Below, piece by piece: positions 48,824-58,425 of a stretch of 64,000 bases of DNA (positions are counted from its first letter, which is position 1; each line of letters starts with the position of its first letter). The stretch covers positions 1 to 64,000 of the forward strand of contig RSEH01000063.1 of the NCBI GenBank assembly GCA_006503475.1. The letters are read 5' to 3'. Both the position numbers and the translations under genes were made by a program. The notes beneath the pieces were generated by a model. That model was not told where the DNA came from. It saw nothing but the letters and a program-made list of their open reading frames with translations, and searched no databases. Source of the DNA: Stentor roeselii. Taxonomy: Eukaryota; Ciliophora; Heterotrichea; Heterotrichida; Stentoridae.

Positions 48824-51433
48824 ATGGACTTACAAATGATTTTTTTGATTTGGATTTTTATCTTTACTGGTTTGGGTGAGTTTTTATTTGGAGAATTTCA
48901 GAAAAGTTTAGAGATTCAGTTCAAGGCTTTTGATATGATTTTTTTGGAGAGGTATTTTGTTGTTGTTACTTATAGTCTTAACCAGGTACAGGTTTTAAGA
49001 GTTTCTGAAGAGTTGGAAAGGACTGAACTGGTTTTAGAGCTTAAAGGGAAAAATGAATATAGACCTGTTAGACTTTTAAAGAATTCTACTGGGATTATGA
49101 TTGTTTTAAATGTTGTTTTGAGGGATATTAAGGAAATACCGGGAATTAAGGAACAATTAGTGATCAGTGATGTCAAAGAACAAGTGGTTTTCATTTTGAT
49201 TAATTCGATTTCGTGGACGGTTCAAAGCTCATCAGTTGTTGGGCAATGCTTGAATGGAAATAAAACAGCTTTTGGTGCTCAAGTATATGGAATATCGGTT
49301 CTTATTACTGGGAAAAGTTCCTGTTCTAATGTAGCAGAGTTGGATGTTATAGGTAGGAACACGGTACAGTTGGATCTTCCTATGACCAAGTTTAGTGCTT
49401 TTATTATAAATGACTTTCTATATTTAATATCTGATTCTAGTCAACTCAGTCTATCGAAATACGATTTATACTTGAATCAAATCTGGTCGACCTTCATCAC
49501 GACAAGTCAATTAGTAGAACTGAGCATACATGACACGTTTTTTTACATATTAACAACAACCTCCTTGTTTAAAATCGATGAAAACGGAAAAATCTTAAAC
49601 AACCATTTTTTTCCCTCCAAAATTTTCACTAGATTTCTCGCTACTAACACTGGACTATACCTCCTCAGCCAGGATCCTGAAAGATCCCTTCTTTGGTTAT
49701 CATTAGAAATGTCTGAAAAAAGTGAAAGAATTTATTCAAACATTTCCAAATTTTTCTCTATTTCTCAATTCAACAGCAGTACTTTTGTCTTTTTACTCGA
49801 GTCATCACAAAACACTTCTTCTTCAAAGACTTTAATTGCGAAGTCGATTCAACCTTTTTCCCAAAGTCCTTGTCACAGTTCTTGTTTGTCTTGTTTCGGA
49901 CCTTTTAACTCCTCGTGTTTTACTTGCAAGTATTTCCAGAGTGACTCGGGTTGTGGAGTTTGTCATGAAGGTTGTGCTGAATGCTTTGGACCTCTTGACT
50001 CGAATTGTCTCTCATGCGGGTCGGGATTTATTTATTATGAACAAAAATGCTATCGAAACCTTTCTTGTCCGATAGGAACTTTTCAGAATCTTTTGAGGGA
50101 AATGTGCCAGACTTGTGACCCGGCTTGTGAGACTTGTAAAGGGGTAAGTTTCAATGACTGTTTAAAGTGTAAGACAGGATACTTAATTAATTTGAACAGC
50201 TGTGTAAAAAATTGCCCAGACGGTAAGTACCCTGACCAAGGAATATGCCAAATCTGTGACCTTAATTGCTACAGATGTTCATCTGGAGGACCTAACTCTT
50301 GCCTCGAATGCAAATCTGGATACCTACTCTTCGAGAGCACATGTTTAGAGTATTGTCCTGAAAAAACATGGAAAAACGGTACTTTATGCCTAAAATGTAT
50401 TCAAAACTGCAATTTCTGTATAAATTCCTCTTGTCTTACCTGTGAAGAGCGTTTTTTTAACAACGACGGACAATGTTCACCTTGCAGTCCAGGTTGTTTA
50501 TCATGCAACAGCTCTGAATGTATTCAATGCGATGAAGGTTTTTTTAAAACTTCATCAATTTGCTCTCTTCAATGTGAAGAAGGTTTTTATTCAAACGGTT
50601 CAAAATGTTTACCTTGCGAAGTCACTTGCAAGACCTGCTCAGGTCCATCAAGTTCAAATTGTTTATCTTGCCCTGATGATTCTCTCTTGTTTCAATCAAC
50701 TTGCATTGATTTTCAATCTGGATGTCCTGAAAATTATTTTGAAAATTCTGGAGTTTGTGTCATGTGCACTGAAAATTGTGTAGAATGTTTGGATCAGTTT
50801 TCATGTGATTTTTGTGGAAAGGGATACTTTCTTAGTGGCGGGAAATGCGAAAAGTGTCAGGAAGGTTATTGCAATTGCTCCTCGTTTTGTGAGAGATGTG
50901 AAAATGGGATGTGTTTTAAGTGCTTTGAACCTTTGGTTTTGTATTTGGGTGAATGTGTTGAACAATGTCCTGCTGGTTATTTTGATAGTGAGAATATTTG
51001 CTTGTGTCGAGAATTTTGCACTGCTTGTGAGGAAGAAAATTGTTTGCAGTGTTTAAGTGGATATTTTCTTATGAACAAAACATGTTTTTCATGCCCTGAA
51101 GGATGCATAGAGTGTAGCAGTGAGATCCAATGTAAAAAATGCTCATCTGGATTGCTATTAAGCAATGGAACCTGCACAAAAAACTGCCCAGAAGGATCAA
51201 CGCCTGAAAAATCATCCTGCATAAAATGCCCAGAAAATTGCAAAAAATGCCAAGATTCCCTCTGTTCTGAATGTTTCGAAGACTTCCCCAGAAACGGTTT
51301 CTACGAAAAAAAAAACCAATCCTGCTCCTCCTCACTAACCTGCATATCCGGTTACATCTACTCCAACCATACCCAAAAATGTGAGTCTTCCTCAAAGTCC
51401 TCTTTATTAACCTTCTTAAAGTCCATTCTTTAA
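48824..51433 (+). CDS. Large secreted Cys-rich protein with furin-like (growth-factor-receptor) repeats
   Basis: 869 residues. A signal peptide is clear (MIFLIWIFIFTGLG; translation could also begin at the second ATG, 48836). Residues 25-340 are beta-rich and Cys-poor, perhaps a propeller. From about 350 to the end there are many furin-like repeats with C-x2-C pairs (e.g. CHSSCLSCFGPFNSSC, CHEGCAECFGP, CLKCIQNCNFC, CPEGCIECSS). No membrane segment or obvious GPI signal is seen at the C-terminus (ends LLTFLKSIL). Such proteins are common on ciliate surfaces. Possible roles are coat or cell-recognition protein. Function is not known. Confidence 0.9.
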   Translation: MDLQMIFLIWIFIFTGLGEFLFGEFQKSLEIQFKAFDMIFLERYFVVVTYSLNQVQVLRVSEELERTELVLELKGKNEYRPVRLLKNSTGIMIVLNVVLRDIKEIPGIKEQLVISDVKEQVVFILINSISWTVQSSSVVGQCLNGNKTAFGAQVYGISVLITGKSSCSNVAELDVIGRNTVQLDLPMTKFSAFIINDFLYLISDSSQLSLSKYDLYLNQIWSTFITTSQLVELSIHDTFFYILTTTSLFKIDENGKILNNHFFPSKIFTRFLATNTGLYLLSQDPERSLLWLSLEMSEKSERIYSNISKFFSISQFNSSTFVFLLESSQNTSSSKTLIAKSIQPFSQSPCHSSCLSCFGPFNSSCFTCKYFQSDSGCGVCHEGCAECFGPLDSNCLSCGSGFIYYEQKCYRNLSCPIGTFQNLLREMCQTCDPACETCKGVSFNDCLKCKTGYLINLNSCVKNCPDGKYPDQGICQICDLNCYRCSSGGPNSCLECKSGYLLFESTCLEYCPEKTWKNGTLCLKCIQNCNFCINSSCLTCEERFFNNDGQCSPCSPGCLSCNSSECIQCDEGFFKTSSICSLQCEEGFYSNGSKCLPCEVTCKTCSGPSSSNCLSCPDDSLLFQSTCIDFQSGCPENYFENSGVCVMCTENCVECLDQFSCDFCGKGYFLSGGKCEKCQEGYCNCSSFCERCENGMCFKCFEPLVLYLGECVEQCPAGYFDSENICLCREFCTACEEENCLQCLSGYFLMNKTCFSCPEGCIECSSEIQCKKCSSGLLLSNGTCTKNCPEGSTPEKSSCIKCPENCKKCQDSLCSECFEDFPRNGFYEKKNQSCSSSLTCISGYIYSNHTQKCESSSKSSLLTFLKSIL

Positions 51434-51446
51434 ATATTAATCTTAA

Positions 51447-52568
51447 CTATTCAATGACTGACCTGAACTTGCGAGCAGAAGAAATACTTGGAGAAGTGAA
51501 TCCCATGAACCTGGGGACAGTTGAAGCAGACTGTCTTTCAGGAACATTTAAAATATACTGTTCAGTAGTTCTATACATGAGATCATCTCTAGGAGTGACA
51601 GTGCTCATAAGTGGGATTTTTTTACTTCTGCTTAAATCTTACCCTCGAACAGTGCTTTGCTTTAAAAACGCGGTGTTTATTTTTTCATCTTCAATCTGGA
51701 CAGGAGTTTTAATCATATGGTCCAAGATTAAAGGCTTTCTTGGAGTAGTCTTCCCGAAATCCATAACAGTCAAACTAAGTTTTTTTAATGTGAATTCTTT
51801 ATTCGCATCATAAGGTGAAAGAGATTCTTGAAGTTCAAAAAACTCTTTTCTTGGAATGTTTTTGTCGAATGGAAGACTTTGGACTCTTTTATGCTTCGAA
51901 TTAACCAAAGATTCCCTGCTTTCCACGAAATCAAAGCGTTTCTCATGGGGAGGGTCAGAGTCTTTAACGAAAAGCGGCCTTTCTTTCTGCTTATCAAAGG
52001 AAATTGGAAGTCTCAGTCTTTCTGCAGGTTTGACTGGATCTTTCGGTTCTTTTTTCTGAAAATCTTTAACATTTGATTCAAATTCATTCAATTTTTTCCC
52101 GTTTCTTTTAATCCCTTTGTTATGAAAGTTTTCTTTTGTTCTGTTGGATAAGTTGCAAGAATAGTTGTTGAGACAAGCAGGCAAGTAAATCAATCTTTCC
52201 TTTGGAACACTTGAATGCTTTACTAGTGCTAACGTATGAGTCGCTCTTGGCTCGACGACTACGAATCGAGGGGAATAGTTTCCTACTTTTGGAGACTCGG
52301 TTCGGTTGCGAAAGGCGAAGGCGTAGTTGTCTCTTGATATTGCTCTGAATGAGGATGTTAAAGGCTTTGGCTTGTTTTTCTGGTCGTTTTCGCTTTGAAC
52401 TCGTTTTTGCTCCAGGTCAGTCAACATTGATTTCAAATCGGATAACTTTACTGGCTCGACGAACTTGGACTTTGGACGAGGCTTTGGACCGGTTGAGAAC
52501 TCTGGGTACATGTGAGTCGTGGCTTTGCCTTGCCGAGAAAAGAGAGAACTGTGGACAGATAAATCCAT
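51447..52568 (-). CDS. Basic protein of unknown function, one intron
   Basis: 368 residues from exons 52568-51643 and 51627-51447. The start at 52568 has AAAATGG context; an upstream in-frame ATG at 52580 would add four residues. Lys/Arg/Pro/Ser-rich and largely disordered, with a short helix region near residue 40 (LSDLKSMLTDLEQKR). The second exon adds 60 residues (TTEQYILNVPERQ, FMGFTSPSISSARKF) that are missed without splicing. The plus-strand frame at 51454-51813 is its shadow. It converges with the Cys-rich gene with a 13-bp gap. No family recognised. Confidence 0.85.
51628..51642 (-). other. 15-nt intron (basic protein gene)
   Basis: Coding-strand GTAAGATTTAAGCAG. Removal extends the frame by 60 residues to a TAG; retention gives TAA. 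Confidence 0.85.
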
Positions 52569-52629
52569 TTTTATATTCATGAAAATTTCAATATTGATCT
52601 TATACTCATAAAACTTCAACATTAAGTGT

Positions 52630-53397
52630 TTAATTCGTTGTTAACAGCGCTACAACCAGTATCAGTACCACAGTCAACAAGTAGGTCTTATTATAATTGA
52701 ATTCATTAAAATTCTCTTTGAAATCATTATTCTTCTGCGCCACAGCTTCTGTTTTCTTAAAACTTTCAAAGGAAATACTTTCATTTCGTGCCAAAAAAGT
52801 ATCCTGCCCAAGTTTTTTCCTCAAAATTTCAAGTTCCTGAATTTCCATCTGCTGAAGAGCCTCTTCTTTTTCAAGTACTTGCTTCAAATGTTGAATATTT
52901 TTTTTCTTCTGAACTCTAAGTCTCTCAACTGTTTCAATTTCCTTACAAATCTCTTCAAATTCAACTTTGGCCTGGTCAAAGTCTTCTAAACAGTCAAAAA
53001 ATTCACAAGTTAAGTTTTTTTGTTCAATTCCAAGTTTTTTGAACTGATTTTTAAAGTTTTCATCCTTTTGAGTCAATAAAGAAAGAACTTTCTTTAAATC
53101 GCTTTCAATTATTTGGATTGACTTCGAGGTTTCAATGATTTCTTGATTGTCTTTCTGGATTTCATTCACAATTTCTTTGAAATCTTGAAGTTTTAAGTTG
53201 ATTTCTGTGATTTTTGATGATAGGTCTTGCATGTTTTCAGTCAAAGAATGCTCTGGCTTGTCGAAATTCAGCTGAATGGCGAGGGAGAGGAATTCTTTGG
53301 CAGAGTCGTAAAAAAACTGAACGCCTTCTGCTTTAAACTTTGCCATTTCAAGGATATCTTCAGTGGACTGAGATGATTCTTTTATGTTTGATTCCAT
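52630..53397 (-). CDS. Tail-anchored coiled-coil membrane protein
   Basis: 255 residues. Almost all of it is helical with a long coiled coil from about 70 to 200 (alternating Leu/Ile with Lys/Glu), followed by a single C-terminal hydrophobic segment (YLLTVVLILVVALL) and only a few residues after it. This is the layout of a tail-anchored tether. SNARE-like features are not evident. The N-terminus is Ser/Glu-rich. The start chosen is the first ATG in frame. Confidence 0.85.
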   Translation of the reverse strand: MESNIKESSQSTEDILEMAKFKAEGVQFFYDSAKEFLSLAIQLNFDKPEHSLTENMQDLSSKITEINLKLQDFKEIVNEIQKDNQEIIETSKSIQIIESDLKKVLSLLTQKDENFKNQFKKLGIEQKNLTCEFFDCLEDFDQAKVEFEEICKEIETVERLRVQKKKNIQHLKQVLEKEEALQQMEIQELEILRKKLGQDTFLARNESISFESFKKTEAVAQKNNDFKENFNEFNYNKTYLLTVVLILVVALLTTN

Positions 53398-53485
53398 TTT
53401 CAAGTTTATGGGGGTTGAGAAGATGCAATATTTTGAATTGAAACTTCAGAAGGTGGCTCTTATTTATTCTTATTTTAAATAGAAA

Positions 53486-54190
53486 ATGTTTAGAATGCCG
53501 ATCAAACATCCTCCATGGCGGGCTAATCAAGAGCCTGAACTTTCAGATGAAAGCTTTTCATACGAGTCGCCTCCACGTCCGATGAGTGGCTCGAAATCCT
53601 TCGTGTTAATTAAAACTCAGTCCTCATCACCAGAGACTTTAAAACCGGCAGAATCAACAAAAAATCCAGATTTTTCTCTCAGAGCAGAACTCGAAGTAAT
53701 AAAAAACGCTCTTGAATCCGAGCAGAGGAAAAATCATCATCTTTCAAACGAAATCACTGAACTTGAATCAACTATTTTTTCACTAAAAACTCAGCTAAAA
53801 GAAGAAAAAAAGACTTCTCAAGTACTTAAACAGAAAAACTTAGAAAAAAGAACTGAAGAAGACATCGAAAAAAGTAAATTTTTCGCAAAAATTCAAGTCC
53901 TTCAGGATGAAAACAGAAAATTGATAGAAAAAGTAAACGAGTATAAATTTGTTGAAACTCAAGAGGCAGTCATTCGACAAGAAATGGAGCAAAAATATCT
54001 TAAAAAGTTTTTAAAACTTCGAGAAAGTCTGAAAATCAAAGCAGAAAAACTCAGAAAAAAGGAAAAAGACCTAAACACAGAAAAAAACCTGTTTTCTTTA
54101 AAAGTTTCAGAATTTATCAACAAGTTTCAAAACTTTGAATTAAAAATCCCAGCTTTAAGAGAAGCTTTAAAACCTGTTATTAATAACTAA
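53486..54190 (+). CDS. Coiled-coil protein, unknown
   Basis: 234 residues. A disordered first 60 residues (RMPIKHPPWR, Ser/Pro-rich) precede a long coiled coil to residue 210. No further domain. It lies between two minus-strand genes and converges with the CDPK downstream (18-bp gap). Confidence 0.82.
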   Translation: MFRMPIKHPPWRANQEPELSDESFSYESPPRPMSGSKSFVLIKTQSSSPETLKPAESTKNPDFSLRAELEVIKNALESEQRKNHHLSNEITELESTIFSLKTQLKEEKKTSQVLKQKNLEKRTEEDIEKSKFFAKIQVLQDENRKLIEKVNEYKFVETQEAVIRQEMEQKYLKKFLKLRESLKIKAEKLRKKEKDLNTEKNLFSLKVSEFINKFQNFELKIPALREALKPVINN

Positions 54191-54208
54191 CACTTATTTA
54201 TACAGAAA

Positions 54209-55684
54209 CTAAACACTTAAAGCACTACATTGTTCCGACCGAGTTTTTAAAAGCATTCCAAATTCTTCTAAATCGATTTCTCCATCTCCATTAGAGTCAA
54301 ATTCTTTGATTACCTGTTTCCAAAGATAGCTATCAACAATTTTCTCTCCTTCCAAGATCCTTCCAATTTCCTCAGCACTGATTTTTCCACTATGATCAGT
54401 ATCAAACATTCTAAATGCATGTTTGAGGTTAGCTTCACTGATAATCTTCCTGCTATCAACATTTGCCCTAAGAAACTCTGAATACTCAATGAATCCATTA
54501 TGATCAGAGTCAACTTCAAGCATAATCGCAGCAGCGATTTTTTTCGCTTCTTTTTCGCCAACGATTTTAGTGTATTCAGCAACGAGTTCATCTTGGCTGA
54601 TTTTCCCGTCATTGTCCTTATCAAGTATAGAAAAAACTTCTTTCAAGTCTTTAACATCAGAAGCTGATATATACTGAATAGTCATATAAGTCTTAATAGC
54701 GTCTTTCAACAAGCTCTGTGCTTTAAAGTTTCTCAATTTATCCAAAGCTTTATGAATTTTTTTATTTTCAGTCTGTCTGCTTCCATATTTCAAGATCCAT
54801 TTGTCCTTCAAAGCTTCAGTGGGACTGATTCTCTGACTTTCTACTGCGAGTAAAGACATGAGGAGGTCTTTAGCTTCTTGAGACACGATAGGCCAGGGTT
54901 CTTTTCTCATCAACTGGTCGAGATCGGCGACAACACCCTGCAGCTCAGCCTGAGACTTGACTTCAAAAGGCGGGTGTCCAGAAATAAGTATAAACATAAT
55001 AACACCTGCACTCCACATATCACACAAGTAATTATAATCACCTCTAGCGACTTCAGGAGCCATGTAGTAAAGTGTCCCTGCCACTGACTCCAGGCGAGTC
55101 TGCCTGTCACAAACAACGGCAGCTCCGAAGTCAATTAATTTGATGTTCATCATGTCATGTTTTTCCTCAAGTAAAATATTTTCAGGTTTCAAGTCACGGT
55201 GAACGACTCCTGAACTTTGAAGATATTCAAGTATCTGGAAAATTTGTTTCATGATCCCAGCGGATAACTCTTCACTTATCGTCCCTTTTTTCACGATTTC
55301 TTCGAAAAGCTCGCCACCATTGCAGAACTCGAGAACTATGTACAAACGTCGGACTTCTTCGAAGTACTCGTAAACTCGTACTATGCTTGGATGGTCTAAA
55401 GACTTTAAAATTCGGATCTCGTTGTCGAGACTTTCTCGTTGTTTTGGAGAAGTCAGAAGGTCTTTTCGGATTATTTTTACTGCTCGCTTTATTGATGTCT
55501 CTCGGTGAACGCAAAGACGCACCTCGCCGAAGGAGCCGGTGCCTAAAAGCTTTCCAAGACGGTAGATGTCGTGGAAACTGTTCTCGTTTTCTATTACGAA
55601 ATTTGTGGCTTGGACTATCAAGTTCGCGTTTTGAAGAGTGGATATTGGAACCTTACGTTGATAGGATTTTATTGAACATCCCAT
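54209..55684 (-). CDS. Calcium-dependent protein kinase (second CDPK)
   Basis: 491 residues. It begins MGCSIK (likely myristoylated and palmitoylated). The kinase domain has GTGSFGEVRL, VVHRDLKPENILL, LIDFGAA and MAPEVARG, with RAVKII holding the lysine. Four EF-hands follow the junction (DKDNDGKISQDE, DSDHNGFIEYSE, DTDHSGKISAEE, DSNGDGEIDLEE). It is a different subfamily from the other CDPK in the window (distinct N-terminus and loops). Expected role: Ca2+-triggered phosphorylation at membranes. Ends with TAG. Confidence 0.96.
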   Translation of the reverse strand: MGCSIKSYQRKVPISTLQNANLIVQATNFVIENENSFHDIYRLGKLLGTGSFGEVRLCVHRETSIKRAVKIIRKDLLTSPKQRESLDNEIRILKSLDHPSIVRVYEYFEEVRRLYIVLEFCNGGELFEEIVKKGTISEELSAGIMKQIFQILEYLQSSGVVHRDLKPENILLEEKHDMMNIKLIDFGAAVVCDRQTRLESVAGTLYYMAPEVARGDYNYLCDMWSAGVIMFILISGHPPFEVKSQAELQGVVADLDQLMRKEPWPIVSQEAKDLLMSLLAVESQRISPTEALKDKWILKYGSRQTENKKIHKALDKLRNFKAQSLLKDAIKTYMTIQYISASDVKDLKEVFSILDKDNDGKISQDELVAEYTKIVGEKEAKKIAAAIMLEVDSDHNGFIEYSEFLRANVDSRKIISEANLKHAFRMFDTDHSGKISAEEIGRILEGEKIVDSYLWKQVIKEFDSNGDGEIDLEEFGMLLKTRSEQCSALSV

Positions 55685-56042
55685 GAATTGATTATAAGGG
55701 TTATTTTTAGAGATTTTGATTTAAAATTTTTAGATGGGTTTACACATTAATGGCTTGGATTTTAGGAAAATAGGGAATTTTTTGGGGATTTAGGGATTTT
55801 TTTTGGAGGTTTGGAAAAGAGGGTTTTTTATTTTAGATTTGTTTGGATTTTAATTCAATATCATGCATCTTAGTTAAATTGATGACTGATCTTACTGAAA
55901 CTCTAAAAAAATGAATCAAAAGACCTTAATATTCACTATTTTATTTATCTTCATTGGAATTTCAACTACAAGAATGTTGAATCTCAATTTCAATTTATCA
56001 CCAAATATACAATTATTACACTATACCCAAGAAATAATATAA
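55685..56042. other. Intergenic divergent region (358 bp) with one short ORF
   Basis: G/T-rich on the plus strand next to the CDPK start, that is, an A/C-rich CDPK 5' flank. The distal part carries the 43-residue ORF listed next. Otherwise nothing. Confidence 0.6.
55911..56042 (+). CDS. Short ORF, signal-peptide-like, directly abutting the CCCH gene
   Basis: 43 codons beginning MNQKTLIFTILFIFIG, a typical hydrophobic leader, and ending with TAA at 56040-56042, immediately before the ATG of the next gene and in the same frame. It may be a chance frame, an upstream ORF or a small secreted peptide. No intron removes the TAA. Low confidence. Confidence 0.25.
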   Translation: MNQKTLIFTILFIFIGISTTRMLNLNFNLSPNIQLLHYTQEII

Positions 56043-57035
56043 ATGGTCGAAAATGAAGCTATCGATGATTGGAGCTGGGAAGTAGTCTCTTCGGAATTCA
56101 AGCTCATTCAAAATAGCCGTCTTGAAAGCAAATCGATAGCTCTCGAAAACCGAGTGATCAGCGAATACCTGACTGTAAAATGCAGAGGTTGTCTAGAAAC
56201 CCCTTGTTTCAACTACCACCCAGGACAGAAGATAAGAAGACGACTGATTTCACTAGGCAGTGGAAAATGGAACTACTCATCAAAAAGATGCCTAATTCCA
56301 AAGTGCTACAATCAAACATGTCCCTTCGCTCACACAACAGAGGAGTCTTTGTTCCACCCTGAAAAATACAAAAAAGAGCGATGCAAGTATCAATTAAAAA
56401 ATGGAGAATGCGAGACTTACGGTTATTTTTGTCCTTATCAGCATGGTGAACTTGACATAATCGAAAAAACTTCAGAGGACTTTGACTTGGAGTCCTTTAA
56501 GACAATTAAATGTGAAATAAAGCATCAACATGTTTATTCCTCCTGCATTTATTATCATGATCACTTAAAAAAAACTGATAGGCGAAGAAGTTTAAAGATT
56601 TTTAACTATTCTTTGGAAATCTGCCCTGATAATGAAAACTGTAAAAATGGAGATTCTTGCATTTTTTGTCATTCAGATATTGAATTCAAATATCATCCTT
56701 CCAGGTTTAAGACACGACCTTGCATTTATCGTGAAAATTGTAGGGATAAAAAGACTTGCTCTTATTTTCATGAAGGGTTTGGAGATAAAATGATTTTACA
56801 GGTTAAGGAATATAAAAGGGTTCTTGATAAATTACAGGAAAAGTTAGAAATAAGTCGAAAGATTCAGAAAGTGACTTCTGCTCTTGATAGGTTTATTTGT
56901 AGTGCTTGTCGAGAAGTAAAAAGTGAGGTTGTCATGAAATGTGGACATTCTCGCTGCTCAGAGTGTAAAATGACTTCATATTGTTTTTTATGTGAGTGCG
57001 AAACTTATTTATTAGTTAAGATAAAGTTTGAGTAA
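56043..57035 (+). CDS. Unkempt-like CCCH zinc-finger plus RING protein (copy 1)
   Basis: 330 residues. About six CCCH fingers occur in series: CRGCLETPCFNYH, CLIPKCYNQTCPFAH, CKYQLKNGECETYGYFCPYQH split across strands, a partial CSSCIYYH, CPDNENCKNGDSCIFCH and CIYRENCRDKKTCSYFH. A short coiled coil follows (about 255-285), then a C-terminal RING (CSAC, MKCGHSRC, CKMTSYCFLC). The HPEKYKKERC and YHPSRFKTRPC linkers and the DRRRSL segment match Unkempt-type proteins, which bind mRNA to repress translation. RNA binding is the likely role; ligase activity is uncertain. The start context is AATATAAATG. Confidence 0.85.
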   Translation: MVENEAIDDWSWEVVSSEFKLIQNSRLESKSIALENRVISEYLTVKCRGCLETPCFNYHPGQKIRRRLISLGSGKWNYSSKRCLIPKCYNQTCPFAHTTEESLFHPEKYKKERCKYQLKNGECETYGYFCPYQHGELDIIEKTSEDFDLESFKTIKCEIKHQHVYSSCIYYHDHLKKTDRRRSLKIFNYSLEICPDNENCKNGDSCIFCHSDIEFKYHPSRFKTRPCIYRENCRDKKTCSYFHEGFGDKMILQVKEYKRVLDKLQEKLEISRKIQKVTSALDRFICSACREVKSEVVMKCGHSRCSECKMTSYCFLCECETYLLVKIKFE

Positions 57036-57345
57036 TCATTTACCATTAGTTTAGATTTTGCTGCTTTTGTTTAATATATAAGGAGATAAAGTTTCGAGAT
57101 AAACTTTTAATAATAAGATTAATTTAATATACTCTATTTGCTTATTACTCATAAATGATATTCAATTTCTTAAGGTTTTATAAAGTTTGATTGTTATATT
57201 AAGCCATATTCCTTTTGAAATATCCATCATATTCTATAAAACAATAAACAAAAATATCATGAAACCGAGTAATAATTAATCTCTCTAAATCTTCCCAAAT
57301 ACTTCCAAATAACAAACCTGATATCTTCCACGATCCATAATAAAA
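57036..57345. other. Intergenic between tandem CCCH genes, no gene (310 bp)
   Basis: AT-rich spacer holding the 3' end of copy 1 and the promoter of copy 2. No conserved block with the upstream region of copy 1 was evident by eye. Confidence 0.6.
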
Positions 57346-58341
57346 ATGTTCGAGAGTGACCAAGTCGACGACTGGAGCTGGGAAGTAGTATCAACAGAAT
57401 ACAAAAAACTCGAAAACTCTCGACTCGAGGGTAAATCGAAAATTCTAGAAAACCGAATAGTCCGAGAATATTTAGTCAACAAATGCGAAAGTTGCCAAGA
57501 AAGTCCTTGTTTCAATTTCCATCAAGGTCAAAAACCGCGGAGACAACTGATCTCATTAGGAGAAGGCAAATGGAACTACTCATCAAAAAAATGCCAAAAA
57601 TCAAGATGCAACCAAGAAAAGTGCCCATTCGCTCACTCGACTGAAGAGATTTACTTCCACCCAGATAGATATAAAAAAGACCCATGTAAGTACTCTGCTA
57701 AAAACGGAGAATGTGAGATTTACGGCTTTTTCTGCCCTTATCAACACTGCGAAATCGATATTTTTGAAGTGAAGCCGGAAAAATTTGAATTGGAAACATT
57801 TAAAACAATTAAATGTGAGATAAAAAAACAACATATGTATTCAACTTGCATGTTTTTTCATGATCATCTCAAGTATAGTGATCGAAGAAGAAGTCTTAAG
57901 GAGTTTAGTTATTCCTCTGAAAGTTGTCCTGAGTATGGCAATTGTAAAGATGGGGATTGTTGCAAGTATTGTCATTCTGAAGTAGAGTTCAAGTATCATC
58001 CTTCGAGATTTAAGACTAAACCTTGCGTTTATAAAGAAAATTGCCAGAATAAGGAAATTTGTCCTTTTTTTCATATCGGCTCTGATGACAAAATGATTGT
58101 GCAGGCCAAGAATATTAAATTACTTATCACTAAATGCCAAGAAAAGCTTGAAGCTTGTCGAAAGCTACAAAGTTTTACTTTGCTTTTAGATAAATTCTTG
58201 TGTAGTGCTTGCAGGGAGGTGAAATGTGAAGTTATTATGAAGTGTGGACATTCTCGATGCCAGGCCTGCAAGACCATCACCTACTGCAACTCATGCGAAA
58301 CTGAAACCAGTGTTTTAGTTAGCATCAAGGTTGAAAATTAG
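57346..58341 (+). CDS. Unkempt-like CCCH zinc-finger plus RING protein (copy 2)
   Basis: 331 residues, collinear with copy 1 from the N-terminus (DDWSWEVVSTEYKKLENSR) to the C-terminal RING (CSACREVKCEV, MKCGHSRC, CNSCETE). The fingers are conserved with spacing unchanged. Copies differ most in the coiled coil and the second finger. This is a clear tandem duplication that is not recent. Both copies keep all ligand Cys and His that I checked, so both are probably functional. Confidence 0.88.
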   Translation: MFESDQVDDWSWEVVSTEYKKLENSRLEGKSKILENRIVREYLVNKCESCQESPCFNFHQGQKPRRQLISLGEGKWNYSSKKCQKSRCNQEKCPFAHSTEEIYFHPDRYKKDPCKYSAKNGECEIYGFFCPYQHCEIDIFEVKPEKFELETFKTIKCEIKKQHMYSTCMFFHDHLKYSDRRRSLKEFSYSSESCPEYGNCKDGDCCKYCHSEVEFKYHPSRFKTKPCVYKENCQNKEICPFFHIGSDDKMIVQAKNIKLLITKCQEKLEACRKLQSFTLLLDKFLCSACREVKCEVIMKCGHSRCQACKTITYCNSCETETSVLVSIKVEN

Positions 58342-58425
58342 GATTCAGTCTAATAATCTTTTAATTCATAAGAATTTTAATTAAATTTAACTAATGATTA
58401 ACTAATCAAACTACTGATTCTATTC

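Noticed and set aside
51454-51813. 119-codon plus frame after the Cys-rich gene
   Set aside because: Antisense to the second exon and end of the basic-protein gene, which is supported by a good 15-nt intron and protein-like sequence.
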